A DNA stretch of 32,976 bases from Acidimicrobiales bacterium (GCA_020629695.1 JAHDCV010000044.1:1-32976); one strand, 5' to 3'. Counted from the first letter of the stretch, positions 24,637-32,964 are shown. Notes: generated by a model from the sequence alone, not told the origin. Translations and numbers: made by a program.

Positions 24637-24644
24637 TCAGCCGA
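24629..24644 (+). other. Perfect 16-bp palindrome over the binding-protein stop codon
   Basis: TCGGCTGATCAGCCGA is fully self-complementary and contains the TGA stop. As RNA it gives a short 5-bp stem with a 6-base loop. It may stabilise the 3' end of the binding-protein message ahead of the permease genes. Confidence 0.4.
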
Positions 24645-24692
24645 AGCTGACCATCACGTAATGCACGGATCAACCCGGGGGAAGTTGACGAC

Positions 24693-25649
24693 ATGCTGAA
24701 GATTCTCGGACAACGACTGCTGCGCCTTCTGGCGACACTGTTCGCGGTCACGTTCCTGTCCTTCTTCATGACGTCGCTTCTCCCGGGTGATCCCGCGGTT
24801 GCGATCCTCGGCGAAGCCGGGGTCCAGAACGAAGAACTGCTCAACCAGGTCCGCGAGGACCTCGGACTCAACGACCCGCTCCCCGTTCGATATGTCAACT
24901 GGCTCGGCAACGCCGTGCAGGGTGACCTCGGCGAGTCGTACATCAATCAGGGCCAGTCGGTCTCGGGCACCATCGTCCAGCGGCTGCCCGTCACGGCCCA
25001 GCTCGCCTTCATGGCGATCGGCCTCGCCGTCCTCTTCGCCGTGCCGATCGGCGTGCTCGGCGCCTACCGCCAGGGCCGCTGGCAGGACAGCGTGAGTTCG
25101 GCCGGGGTGCAGGTCGCACTCGCCGTGCCGAACTTCATCACCGGCATCTTCCTGATCTGGCTCTTCGCGGTGAAGTTGCAGTGGTTGCCGGCATCCAACT
25201 GGAACCGCATCTCCGACAAGGGCATCGTCGAGAACCTCAGGACGGCGATCCTGCCGGCCACCGCCCTCGCACTCACCCAGATGGCGATCTTCTCCCGCCT
25301 CGTCCGATCCGACATGATCGCGACCCTCCAGGAGAACTACATCCTCTCCGCTCGGGCCAAGGGGCTGAAGGACCGTTACGTGCTCTTCCGCCACGCGCTC
25401 CGCCCGAGCTCTCTCAGCCTCGCGACGATCGTGGGCATCAACTTCGGTGCGCTGCTCGGGGGCACCGTCATCATCGAGACCCTCTTCGCCATCCCCGGTC
25501 TCGGTTTCCGGCTGATCAATGCCATCAGCCAGCGCGACATCCTGGTGATCCAGGGCATCACCGTGTCGGTGGCGGTGGGCTACGTGCTCATCAACACCAT
25601 CGTCGACCTCTTCTACACCGTCCTCGATCCTCGCATCCGAAGGAGCTGA
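24693..25649 (+). CDS. Dpp/Opp-type ABC importer, permease 1 (DppB-like)
   Basis: A 318-residue inner-membrane permease with six predicted helices. It starts 'MLKILGQRLLRLLATLFAVT' and has 'FFMTSLLPGDPA' after helix 1, a DppB/OppB hallmark. The periplasmic stretch 'DLGLNDPLPVRYVNWLGNAV' and 'GDLGESYINQGQSV' is also typical. The cytoplasmic coupling (EAA) loop is 'ARAKGLKDRYVLFRHALRP', which docks on the ATPases. The last part 'IPGLGFRLINAISQRDI' and 'YVLINTIVDLFYTVLDPRIR' is standard for the family. Start ATG 24693 has GGGGGAA about ten bases upstream. It is in operon with the binding protein (56-base gap) and the next permease (3-base gap). Confidence 0.94.
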   Translation: MLKILGQRLLRLLATLFAVTFLSFFMTSLLPGDPAVAILGEAGVQNEELLNQVREDLGLNDPLPVRYVNWLGNAVQGDLGESYINQGQSVSGTIVQRLPVTAQLAFMAIGLAVLFAVPIGVLGAYRQGRWQDSVSSAGVQVALAVPNFITGIFLIWLFAVKLQWLPASNWNRISDKGIVENLRTAILPATALALTQMAIFSRLVRSDMIATLQENYILSARAKGLKDRYVLFRHALRPSSLSLATIVGINFGALLGGTVIIETLFAIPGLGFRLINAISQRDILVIQGITVSVAVGYVLINTIVDLFYTVLDPRIRRS

Positions 25650-25652
25650 GCC

Positions 25653-26651
25653 GTGACCACGACGGAACCAACCGTGAGCCTCGACCAACCGACGGTCGTG
25701 GAGGCGCCGAAGGTCCAGCAGTCGGGTGTCCCGCGCGAGGGCATCAAGCCGAAGCGCGCGAGCGTGCTCGAGGTCTGGCGGTCGATGCCGCTCACCGTCA
25801 AGTTCTCCACGGTCTGGCTGATCCTCGTGTTCGGCGGTGCCATCTACGCCAAAGTCGACACCACGATCTTCGACGGTGCCCTGCCGCTCCAGGATCCGAA
25901 CGCACAGACCAACGGATTCAGTGCCGCGACCGGTGAATTCGGCGACGGCGAACCGCTGGAGAAGCCGTCTGCCGACCACTGGCTCGGCACCGACGCCATC
26001 GCACGCGACACGTTCTCGCGCATCGTGCACGGCGGTTGGGTGTCCCTGATCGTCGCCAGCGTGGCGGCGGGCTTCGGTGTGATCTTCGGTGGCTTCCTCG
26101 GCGCCCTGGTGGGCTTCGTGCGGGGTCGGACCGAAGCGGTCATCATGTCCGCGATCGACGTGATCCTGGCCTTCCCGGCGCTCATCCTGCTGCTCGCGAT
26201 GGTGTCGATCTTCCGGGTCCGGGACCTCCTGATCATCAGCCTGGTGATCGGCTTCCTCTCGATCCCGGCCTACACCCGGGTCGCTCGTGCCACGTCGCTC
26301 GCCATCAGCCAGCGCGAGTTCGTGCTCGCCGCACGAGCGATCGGCACGAAGCCGGGCACGATCCTGCGTCGTGAGGTCATCCCGAACGTGCTGCCCGTGG
26401 TCCTGTCCTACGCCATGGTCGCCGCGGCGTTCGTGATCGTGGTCGAGGGTTCACTGTCGTTCCTCGGCCTGTCGGTGCAGCTGCCGACGTCGACCTGGGG
26501 CAACATGATCAACCTCGCACGAGCCGACATCAAGGTCGACGTCATGCAGGCCGTCTACCCGTCGCTCGCTCTGGTCATCACGGTACTGTCGCTCAATCAG
26601 GTCGGGGACTGGTTCCAGAAGCGGGCCTCGCACCGGGCTTCGGCGCTCTAG
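25653..26651 (+). CDS. Dpp/Opp-type ABC importer, permease 2 (DppC-like)
   Basis: A 332-residue permease partner. An N-terminal cytosolic stretch of about 45 residues precedes the first helix ('TVKFSTVWLILVFGGAIYAK'). A periplasmic loop ends in 'HWLGTDAIARDTFSRIVHGG', the family signature before helix 2, followed by 'VSLIVASVAAGFGVIFGG'. The coupling loop is 'AARAIGTKPGTILRREVIPN', and 'VVEGSLSFLGLSVQLPTSTW' then 'GNMINLARADI' completes the DppC pattern. The first periplasmic loop (about 60-105) is longer than usual and rich in Gly/Ala/Asp. GTG 25653 follows AAGGAG by seven bases, which fixes the start. Confidence 0.94.
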   Translation: MTTTEPTVSLDQPTVVEAPKVQQSGVPREGIKPKRASVLEVWRSMPLTVKFSTVWLILVFGGAIYAKVDTTIFDGALPLQDPNAQTNGFSAATGEFGDGEPLEKPSADHWLGTDAIARDTFSRIVHGGWVSLIVASVAAGFGVIFGGFLGALVGFVRGRTEAVIMSAIDVILAFPALILLLAMVSIFRVRDLLIISLVIGFLSIPAYTRVARATSLAISQREFVLAARAIGTKPGTILRREVIPNVLPVVLSYAMVAAAFVIVVEGSLSFLGLSVQLPTSTWGNMINLARADIKVDVMQAVYPSLALVITVLSLNQVGDWFQKRASHRASAL

Positions 26652-26670
26652 CCGCCACGACACCTCGGTG

Positions 26671-28533
26671 ATGCAGCGCAGCGATGGACTCGGGTTCCGC
26701 GCGCTCGCACTGCTGTTGGCCACGGGAACACTCGCTGCGGCGTGCACCTCCGGCGCTGACGACGCCACGACCACCACCACATCCCCGGCGGCGACGGTCG
26801 ATCCGACCGGCGCGGAGGTGGGAGTCGAGCCGTCGTCCGATCCGGGGCGCAGCGGCACGCTGATCTATGCCGTCGAGCACGGGACCCAGCAGCCGTGGGC
26901 GCACTTCGAGGCGAGCTGTCGACTGGCCTGCCGTCTCGTGCTCGAAGCGGTCGCCGATCCACTGGTGCTGCCGTCGCCGGACGGGGGCGTCGTGCCCGTG
27001 CTCCTCGACGCGATCGAAGCCTCCGACGACTTCGGTGTCTGGACACTCGCCGTACGGGACGGCATCGAGTTCCATGACGGCACACCGCTCGATGCCGAGG
27101 CTGTCGCGTTCAATCTGCAGACGTGCCGGGCCGCTCCGCTGACCGGGCCCGACCTCGTCGAGATCTCGACGGTGGAGGTCGTCGACGGCGATGTCGTGGT
27201 CACCATGTCGAACCCGTGGTCGTCGTTTCCGATGCTGCTCGCCGGTTCGGCCTGCACCTTCGTGTTGTCGCCGACCTGGCTCGCATCCCTCGCCTCGGTG
27301 CCGCAACGCGACCCGGCCAACCCGTGGTTCGATCCGGCGATGGCCGCGACCCCGGCCGACGGCACATCGGCCGCACCGGTCGGCTCCGGCCCGTTCGTGT
27401 TCGACCGCTACGACCCCGGTGCGGGCAACACGTTCCGGGCGATCCGGAACGAGGAGTACTGGCGAGGTCCTGCGGGCGTCACCGGCGAGGAGCTTCCGCG
27501 GTTGGATGCGGTCGAGTTGGTGTTCGACCCGTCGTCGGAGTCCCGAGTGGTGGGCGTCGCCGACGGCAGTTACTCGATCGCCCACGTCGACCAGGGCGAG
27601 CCGATCGCCACGGCGACCGCCGATGCCACGCTCACGGTCGTCCAGTCGCTGGTCGGCGCCGACACGGACCACGTCGTGTTCAACGTGGCCGCCGGCCTGA
27701 ACGCGTCGGCCGCCGCCGTGCTCGGCGTCGAGGGTTCGGTGGAGATGGATCCCGACGGAAGCCAGGTCGACAACCCGCTCGTGCACCTGAGCTGCCGGAA
27801 GGCACTCGTGGCCGCCACCGATCACGGGCGTCTCGTGACCGAACGCCACGGGGGTGCCCTGCCGGCCGCGAATGGTCCCTTCCCACCGGGGGTGGCCGGA
27901 CACCTCGATGTCGCCGCGCCGACCGTGGTCGACTCCGCCCAGGCACAGGTCGAGCTCGAACGCTGCCTGGTGGAGGCCGAGACGGAACGCCTCCGCTTCA
28001 CGTTGCTCGTCCCCGCCGGCGGTCCATCGGCCGAGACCGGCGAGCTGCTCGCCTCGATGTGGGTGCAGCAGTTCGGTGCGGCGATCGACGTCGCCGTCGA
28101 GCCAGTGCCCGCGGAGGACTACCTCCAGCGGGGGATCGATGGGTCGTTCCAGGCGATGATCCTCCGCCTCCCGGGCGCCATCGATCTGGACGCACATCAC
28201 CGTTCCTGGTCGATCCGCACGGCCTCGCCGATCGGCCAGTTCGCGCTCAACACGGGTCGGTTTCTCGATCCCGTGATCGATCAGAGTCTCGCCATCCAGC
28301 GCCGCACGACCGATGCTGCGCTGCGGCGGGGTGCTGCGGAGGAGATCAACCGGTCATTCGCTGCGAATGCGTGGAATCTGTGGTTGACGTGGCGACCCTG
28401 GGTCGTCGTGCACCGCGGGGCGGTCCGTGACGTGACGGTCTCGACCTCACCCGAGGGCGTGGTGACCGTGGCGATCGACGGCGGCCAGCACCGACTGGCC
28501 CACGTCTGGTGTGTCGAGGGCGTGTGTCGCTGA
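26671..28533 (+). CDS. Second family 5 solute-binding lipoprotein (divergent paralogue)
   Basis: A 620-residue lipoprotein ending the importer operon. Lipobox 'LAAAC' puts the lipidated Cys at residue 25, followed by a Thr/Pro/Ala-rich linker. The binding domain has 'LAVRDGIEFHDGTPLDAEAV', 'APVGSGPFVFDRYDPGAG' and 'FRAIRNEEYWRGP', which mark SBP_bac_5, but the rest is far from the first binding protein. Like that protein it has a CxxxC pair (C83, C87) near the start of the mature domain. It ends in 'VWCVEGVCR', with two more cysteines. The start is ATG 26671 (or GTG 26668) 19 bases after the permease stop. It may bind other ligands for the same permease, or act as a sensor; both are inference. 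Confidence 0.88.
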   Translation: MQRSDGLGFRALALLLATGTLAAACTSGADDATTTTTSPAATVDPTGAEVGVEPSSDPGRSGTLIYAVEHGTQQPWAHFEASCRLACRLVLEAVADPLVLPSPDGGVVPVLLDAIEASDDFGVWTLAVRDGIEFHDGTPLDAEAVAFNLQTCRAAPLTGPDLVEISTVEVVDGDVVVTMSNPWSSFPMLLAGSACTFVLSPTWLASLASVPQRDPANPWFDPAMAATPADGTSAAPVGSGPFVFDRYDPGAGNTFRAIRNEEYWRGPAGVTGEELPRLDAVELVFDPSSESRVVGVADGSYSIAHVDQGEPIATATADATLTVVQSLVGADTDHVVFNVAAGLNASAAAVLGVEGSVEMDPDGSQVDNPLVHLSCRKALVAATDHGRLVTERHGGALPAANGPFPPGVAGHLDVAAPTVVDSAQAQVELERCLVEAETERLRFTLLVPAGGPSAETGELLASMWVQQFGAAIDVAVEPVPAEDYLQRGIDGSFQAMILRLPGAIDLDAHHRSWSIRTASPIGQFALNTGRFLDPVIDQSLAIQRRTTDAALRRGAAEEINRSFAANAWNLWLTWRPWVVVHRGAVRDVTVSTSPEGVVTVAIDGGQHRLAHVWCVEGVCR

Positions 28534-28555
28534 CCCGGTTGGTCGGCTCGCCAGC

Positions 28556-29425
28556 TCAGGGATTGGTGAGCAGGTCGATGAGCGAGCTCGTGTCCCACCG
28601 GTTGCCGCCGCGGGCCTGGATGCGAGCGTAGAGCTGGTCGACCGCGGCTGCGGTTGGCAGGGACGTGCCGAGGCGTCGACTCTCGTCGAGGGCGATGCCG
28701 AGATCCTTGCGGAACCAGTCGACCGCGAAGCCGAAGTCGAACTCGCCGGCCGCCATGGTCGGCGCCCGGTTGGCCATCTGCCACGAACCCGCGGCGCCTT
28801 TCGAGAGGGTCTCGGTGACCTGATCGATGTCGAGTCCGGCGGCCATCGCGAGGTGCACACCTTCGCTGAGGCCGGCGAGGATGCCGGCGATGCAGACCTG
28901 GTTGACCATCTTCGTGAGCTGGCCGGCACCGGCCGGCCCGAGCAGGGTCACGCCGACGGCGTAGGTGTCGAGCACCGACTCGACCCGGGCGAACACCTCG
29001 GCGTCGCCACCACACATGATCGTCAGCTTGCCGTTCTGTGCTCCGGCCTCGCCGCCCGAGACCGGGGCGTCCACGAATCCGATGCCCTTCGCGGCGCAGA
29101 TGCCGTGGAGTTCACGGGCCACGTCGGCCGACGCCGTCGTGTGGTCGACGAGGACGGCGCCCGCACCCATCGTCTCGAGGGCGCCGCCGGGGCCGGAGGT
29201 GACGGCCCGCACGTCGTCGTCCGCTCCGACGATCGTGATGACGATGTCGGCCCCGTCGGCCGCCTCGGCGGGAGACGCGGCGACGGAGCCGGTGTGCTCG
29301 GCCGCCCAGGCGTCGGCTTTGGCACCGGTGCGATTGAAGACCCGCACGTCGTGGCCTGCTGCGGCGAGGTGTCCGGCCATGGGATACCCCATGACACCGA
29401 GTCCGATGAACGCGATGGAGGTCAT
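28556..29425 (-). CDS. 3-Hydroxyisobutyrate dehydrogenase family protein (beta-hydroxyacid dehydrogenase)
   Basis: A 289-residue NAD(P)-dependent dehydrogenase of the HIBADH/GLYR group. It has the Rossmann 'FIGLGVMGYPMAGHL' at residues 6-20, 'VRVFNRTGAKADAW', the substrate loop 'DAPVSGGEAGAQNGKL' with S123, G124 and G125, and 'GAGQLTKMVNQ' with catalytic K172 and N175. The C-terminal helical domain includes 'FDFGFAVDWFRKDLGIALDE'. R31 ('FNRT') suggests NADP preference. The 'EAGAQNG' insert resembles tartronate semialdehyde reductase and glyoxylate reductase as well, so the substrate is open. The start ATG 29425 has CATGAT six bases upstream. It diverges from the aminotransferase gene across 36 bp and is convergent with the importer operon. 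Confidence 0.9.
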   Translation of the reverse strand: MTSIAFIGLGVMGYPMAGHLAAAGHDVRVFNRTGAKADAWAAEHTGSVAASPAEAADGADIVITIVGADDDVRAVTSGPGGALETMGAGAVLVDHTTASADVARELHGICAAKGIGFVDAPVSGGEAGAQNGKLTIMCGGDAEVFARVESVLDTYAVGVTLLGPAGAGQLTKMVNQVCIAGILAGLSEGVHLAMAAGLDIDQVTETLSKGAAGSWQMANRAPTMAAGEFDFGFAVDWFRKDLGIALDESRRLGTSLPTAAAVDQLYARIQARGGNRWDTSSLIDLLTNP

Positions 29426-29431
29426 GCGGCC

Positions 29432-29437
29432 ATCATG
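29432..29437 (-). promoter_or_regulatory. Candidate leaderless -10 (CATGAT) for the dehydrogenase gene
   Basis: On the minus strand CATGAT is followed by six bases (GGCCGC) and ATG 29425. Confidence 0.4.
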
Positions 29438-29449
29438 CCCCAGCGCGGG

Positions 29450-29455
29450 CAGACT
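29450..29455 (+). promoter_or_regulatory. Candidate leaderless -10 (CAGACT) for the aminotransferase gene
   Basis: CAGACT is followed by six bases (GGGTCG) and GTG 29462. It is the same hexamer and spacing as at glgC. It lies 12 bases from the opposing dehydrogenase hexamer. Confidence 0.45.
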
Positions 29456-29461
29456 GGGTCG

Positions 29462-30601
29462 GTGAAGGTCGCTCGTCGAGGACATGTTCGCCCGTTCGGC
29501 GTCATGGAGGTCATGCGTGCGGCCGCGGAGGCCGAGGCGGCCGGCCGCGACGTGATCCACCTCGAGGTCGGCCAGCCCTCGACCGGCGCGCCCGAGGCCG
29601 TCGTGGCCGCAGCACAGCGGGCCCTCGTCGACGATCGGCTCGGCTATGTCGACCCGCGGGGGATCGAGCCTCTCCGCGAACGCATCGCCCGTTGGTACGA
29701 CGAACGACACGGCGTCGCCGTCGACCCCGGGCGGGTCATGGTCACGACGGGTGCGTCGGGCAGCTGCATGCTCGCCTTCCTCAGTTGCTTCGATCCCGGC
29801 GACCGGGTCGCCGTGCTCGAGCCCGGATACCCGTGTTATCGCAACGACCTCCAGACGTTCGGGATCGAGGTGGTCGGCGTGCCCGTCGGTCTCGGCGACG
29901 GCTTCCGGCCGACCGTCGCCCACCTGGAGGCGGCGGGCTCGCTCGATGGTCTGGTGCTCGCGAGTCCGTCCAATCCGACGGGCACGGTGCTGCGGTCCGA
30001 TGAGCTCGAACCGATCCTGACCTGGGCCCGAGCCAACGGCGTCCGGGTGATCGTCGACGAGATCTACCACGGCATCACCTACGACGGTCCCGCCGTCAGC
30101 GCCCTCGAACTCGACCCCGACGCCATCGTGTTCAACAGCTTCTCGAAGTACTTCTCGATGACCGGATGGCGACTCGGCTGGATCGTCGCACCCGCCGAGT
30201 TGACCGAGCCCCTCGAGAACCTCGGGGCGAACCTCACGATCTCCGCGCCGACCCTGTCGCAGATCGCCGCCGTGACCGCGTTCGACAGTGTCGACGTCGC
30301 CGACCGCAACGTCGAGCGCTACCGGGCGAACCGAGCGGTGCTGCTCGACGGACTGCCGACTGCCGGGCTGAACCGCATCGCCCCGGCCGATGGAGCGTTC
30401 TACCTCTACGTCGCCACCGACCACGTCGGTGACTCCTCGGTCGATGTCGCCCGGCGCTGGCTCGACGAACTCGCCATCGCCTGCACTCCCGGCACCGACT
30501 TCGATCCCGTGCACGGGGTCGACTTCGTGCGCCTGTCCTATGCCGGCACCACCGACGAGATGCAGCGTGCCTGTGAGCGTCTCGCCGGGTGGAATGCCTG
30601 A
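29462..30601 (+). CDS. Class I/II pyridoxal-phosphate aminotransferase
   Basis: A 379-residue fold-type I aminotransferase. Motifs: 'GQPSTGAPEAVVAAAQRAL' (substrate entry), 'MVTTGASGSCMLAFLSCFDP' (cofactor-phosphate loop), 'VAVLEPGYPCYRNDL', 'LASPSNPTGTVL' (N contacts PLP), 'VIVDEIYHGITYDG' (D and Y contact PLP) and 'NSFSKYFSMTGWRLGW', with K229 as the Schiff-base lysine. The C-terminal arginine is in 'FVRLSYAG'. The amino donor is not clear; aspartate/aromatic/alanine transaminases share this pattern. GTG 29462 is chosen since it is the first start before 'RGHVRPFGVMEVMRAAAEAE' and follows the leaderless hexamer; the open frame upstream overlaps the divergent gene. The mycothione reductase gene follows after 25 bases. 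Confidence 0.92.
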   Translation: MKVARRGHVRPFGVMEVMRAAAEAEAAGRDVIHLEVGQPSTGAPEAVVAAAQRALVDDRLGYVDPRGIEPLRERIARWYDERHGVAVDPGRVMVTTGASGSCMLAFLSCFDPGDRVAVLEPGYPCYRNDLQTFGIEVVGVPVGLGDGFRPTVAHLEAAGSLDGLVLASPSNPTGTVLRSDELEPILTWARANGVRVIVDEIYHGITYDGPAVSALELDPDAIVFNSFSKYFSMTGWRLGWIVAPAELTEPLENLGANLTISAPTLSQIAAVTAFDSVDVADRNVERYRANRAVLLDGLPTAGLNRIAPADGAFYLYVATDHVGDSSVDVARRWLDELAIACTPGTDFDPVHGVDFVRLSYAGTTDEMQRACERLAGWNA

Positions 30602-30615
30602 CCCCTCTCACCTGG

Positions 30616-30620
30616 TTGGA
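30616..30620 (+). promoter_or_regulatory. Ribosome-binding site that favours the mtr GTG start
   Basis: TGGAG lies six bases before GTG 30627. No comparable site precedes the in-frame ATG at 30594. Confidence 0.5.
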
Positions 30621-30626
30621 GCCACC

Positions 30627-32060
30627 GTGACCGACACCCCCACCAATGCGAACCCGACCACCTCCGGCGATGCCGACGTCGAGGAGTTCGACCTCATCAT
30701 CGTCGGATCCGGCTCGGGCAACTCGATCCCCGAGTCGCTCGCCGGTTGGAAGATCGCCCTCGTCGAGAAGGGCATCTTCGGCGGGACCTGCCTGAACGTC
30801 GGTTGCATCCCGTCCAAGATGTTCGTGCTCCCCGCCGACTCGATCCGGATCGCCGAGGACGGTCCTCGCCTCGGTGTCGCGACGACCCCCGGCCCGGCGG
30901 ACTGGGCGGCCATCCGGGACCGCGTGTTCGGCCGGATCGATCCGATCTCGGCCGGCGGCGAGGAATACCGCGCGTCGGGGACCGAGGGACTGACCCTGGT
31001 GCGTGGGCACGGGCGCTTCGTCGGCGACAAGACCATCGAGGTCGATGGGCGACGGCTGCGGGCGCCGCGGATTCTGCTCGCCACCGGCTCACGGCCGTGG
31101 GCGCCGCCGATTCCCGGACTCGACGACGTCCGGACCCACACCTCCGACAGTGTCATGCGGCTCGAGGAGTTCCCGAAGCGGCTGGGTGTGCTCGGTGGTG
31201 GGTTCATCGCGGTCGAGATGGGGCACGTGTTCTCCGCGTACGGCGCCGAGCTCCACATGTTCAACCGGGGGGAGGTGTTGCTGCGGGCCGAGGACGCCGA
31301 GATCGCCGAGCGGTTCACCGAGGTGTTCGGCTCACACTCGCGGGTCAATCTCCACCTGGGCACGGTGCCCGAGCGTGTCGAGGAGCTCGACGACGGCACC
31401 ATCGCGATCCACCACGGTGGCGACGTGACCGTCGTCGACGAGTTGCTGCTGGCGCTCGGTCGTCGCCCGAACAGCGACCTGCTCGGGCTCGAGCAGACCT
31501 CGGTCGACGTGCACGCCGACGGTCGGATCGTCGTCGACGAGCACTTCGCCACGACCGAGCCCGGCATCTGGGCGGTCGGGGACGTCTCGAACAGCTTCCA
31601 GCTCAAGCACCTCGCCAATGCGGAGGCGAAGGCCGCGTTCGCCAACATCGCCGCCGATGCGGCCGGCGAGCCGCAGACGCAGGTGGTCGACACCCGGGCG
31701 GTGCCCCATGCCGTGTTCTCCGACCCGCAGGTCGCGACGGTCGGTCTGACCGAGGCGCAGGCGGCCGCCGCCGGGCTCGACGTCGTGGTCGGCAAGCGTG
31801 ACTACGCCGGCACCGCCTACGGCTGGGCCATGGAGGACACGTCGTCGTTCGCCAAGGTGATCGTCGAGCGGGGCACGAAGCGCATCGTCGGAGCCCACAT
31901 CATCGGGACCCAGGCGGCGTCGCTGATCCAGCCGTTGATCCAGGCCATGCAATTCGATCAGCCAGCCGACGCGGTTGCCGACGATGTCTTCTACATTCAT
32001 CCTGCCCTGACCGAAGTGGTCGAGAACGCCCTGCTGGATGCCGTCGGTCAGGATTCCTGA
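30627..32060 (+). CDS. mtr: Mycothione reductase
   Basis: A flavin disulfide reductase that reduces mycothione (oxidised mycothiol) with NADPH, the actinobacterial counterpart of glutathione reductase. The 477 residues hold 'FDLIIVGSGSGN' (FAD-binding loop at 21-32), the redox-active pair C55/C60 in 'GGTCLNVGCIPSKM' (the KM-type ending is typical of Mtr rather than lipoamide dehydrogenase), 'LLATGSRPWAPPIPGL', 'GVLGGGFIAVEMGHVFSAYG' (NADPH), 'PGIWAVGDVSNSFQLKHLAN' and 'FYIHPALTEVVENALLDA' with the catalytic His-Glu pair. GTG 30627 is chosen since TGGAG lies six bases upstream; an in-frame ATG at 30594 would overlap the aminotransferase end. Mtr proteins are about 460 long, so the Thr/Asn-rich first 20 residues are extra. 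Confidence 0.92.
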   Translation: MTDTPTNANPTTSGDADVEEFDLIIVGSGSGNSIPESLAGWKIALVEKGIFGGTCLNVGCIPSKMFVLPADSIRIAEDGPRLGVATTPGPADWAAIRDRVFGRIDPISAGGEEYRASGTEGLTLVRGHGRFVGDKTIEVDGRRLRAPRILLATGSRPWAPPIPGLDDVRTHTSDSVMRLEEFPKRLGVLGGGFIAVEMGHVFSAYGAELHMFNRGEVLLRAEDAEIAERFTEVFGSHSRVNLHLGTVPERVEELDDGTIAIHHGGDVTVVDELLLALGRRPNSDLLGLEQTSVDVHADGRIVVDEHFATTEPGIWAVGDVSNSFQLKHLANAEAKAAFANIAADAAGEPQTQVVDTRAVPHAVFSDPQVATVGLTEAQAAAAGLDVVVGKRDYAGTAYGWAMEDTSSFAKVIVERGTKRIVGAHIIGTQAASLIQPLIQAMQFDQPADAVADDVFYIHPALTEVVENALLDAVGQDS

Positions 32061-32103
32061 TTCGACGCATCAAGTGGTCGTCGGACCCGCCGATAGGACT
32101 CCG

Positions 32104-32964
32104 ATGACTGCTGAGCGCGTGCCCACCGATCCCGATCAGCTCGCCGACTATCTGTCGGTGCAGCCGGCCGCGAGCCTCGTCGTCGTCGACGGTGCGGTGA
32201 CGGCCAGCAACCAGGAAGCGATCGAGGTGCTGGGCATCCCGAGCGCTCGTCTCATCGGCGCGCCCTTCGTCGAACTCTTCGTGCCCGAGCTGGCCGACCC
32301 GGTCGCCGCCGCTCTGGCGGACACACTCCCGTTGCTGCGTGCCTTCCGTGTGCGTCTCAATCGCGGGCTCATCCCGATCGAAGTCACGGTCCGCTCGTTG
32401 GACGGTCACACCGCCCTGGTGTCGGTGCGCGATCTGACCTTCGAGCACGAGCTGTCGGCCGCCGGCAACGGCTCGCTCACACACGACCCGATCACGTCGC
32501 TGCCGAACCGGTACCACCTGCTCGAGCGGCTGAACTCGCACCTGACCGCGCCGAACACCCAGCCGGTCGCCCTCCTCGGACTCTGGATCGACGATCTCGC
32601 CACCCTCGAAGCCGATCGTGGCCCCCGGGTCACCCAACGGGTCGTTCGCCAGGTCGGTGAGCGCATCCACGGGCGTCTTCGTGGCCCCGATCTGCTCGGT
32701 CGTTATGGCGACGATGCGTTCCTCGTCGTGATGGCATCGGGCATGGACGCCGATCAGCTGACGGCCGTGGCCGACCGCCTGCGCAACGAGATCGCCTTCC
32801 CCGTCGAGGTCGAGGGTGGTCTGGTGTCGTTCACGGCGTCGGTGGCCGTTGGTGCTCTGGGGCGGCAGCGTCCCAGCTTGGAGCGAATCCTCGCCCGTCT
32901 CGCCGCCGCCTCAGATCGAGCGAGCGCCGCGAACACCAACCGCACCGAGATCCTCAGCTTCTGA
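32104..32964 (+). CDS. PAS plus degenerate GGDEF-domain protein
   Basis: A 286-residue soluble protein. Residues about 12-115 look like a PAS sensor domain ('SLVVVDGAVTASNQEAIEVL' and 'PIEVTVRSLDGHTALVSVRD'). Residues about 120-286 have the GGDEF fold: 'HDPITSLPNRYHLLERLNS' is the typical start, then 'GLWIDDLATLEADRG'. The active-site motif is 'RYGDDAFLVV' (202-206) in place of GGDEF, with the second Gly and the Glu both changed, and the usual 'GD' before the next helix is 'TQ'. It is therefore unlikely to make cyclic di-GMP; it may bind it, or serve as a signalling scaffold. ATG 32104 follows AGGA; an ATG at 32038 lies inside mtr. The stop is 12 bases from the window edge. Confidence 0.85.
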   Translation: MTAERVPTDPDQLADYLSVQPAASLVVVDGAVTASNQEAIEVLGIPSARLIGAPFVELFVPELADPVAAALADTLPLLRAFRVRLNRGLIPIEVTVRSLDGHTALVSVRDLTFEHELSAAGNGSLTHDPITSLPNRYHLLERLNSHLTAPNTQPVALLGLWIDDLATLEADRGPRVTQRVVRQVGERIHGRLRGPDLLGRYGDDAFLVVMASGMDADQLTAVADRLRNEIAFPVEVEGGLVSFTASVAVGALGRQRPSLERILARLAAASDRASAANTNRTEILSF

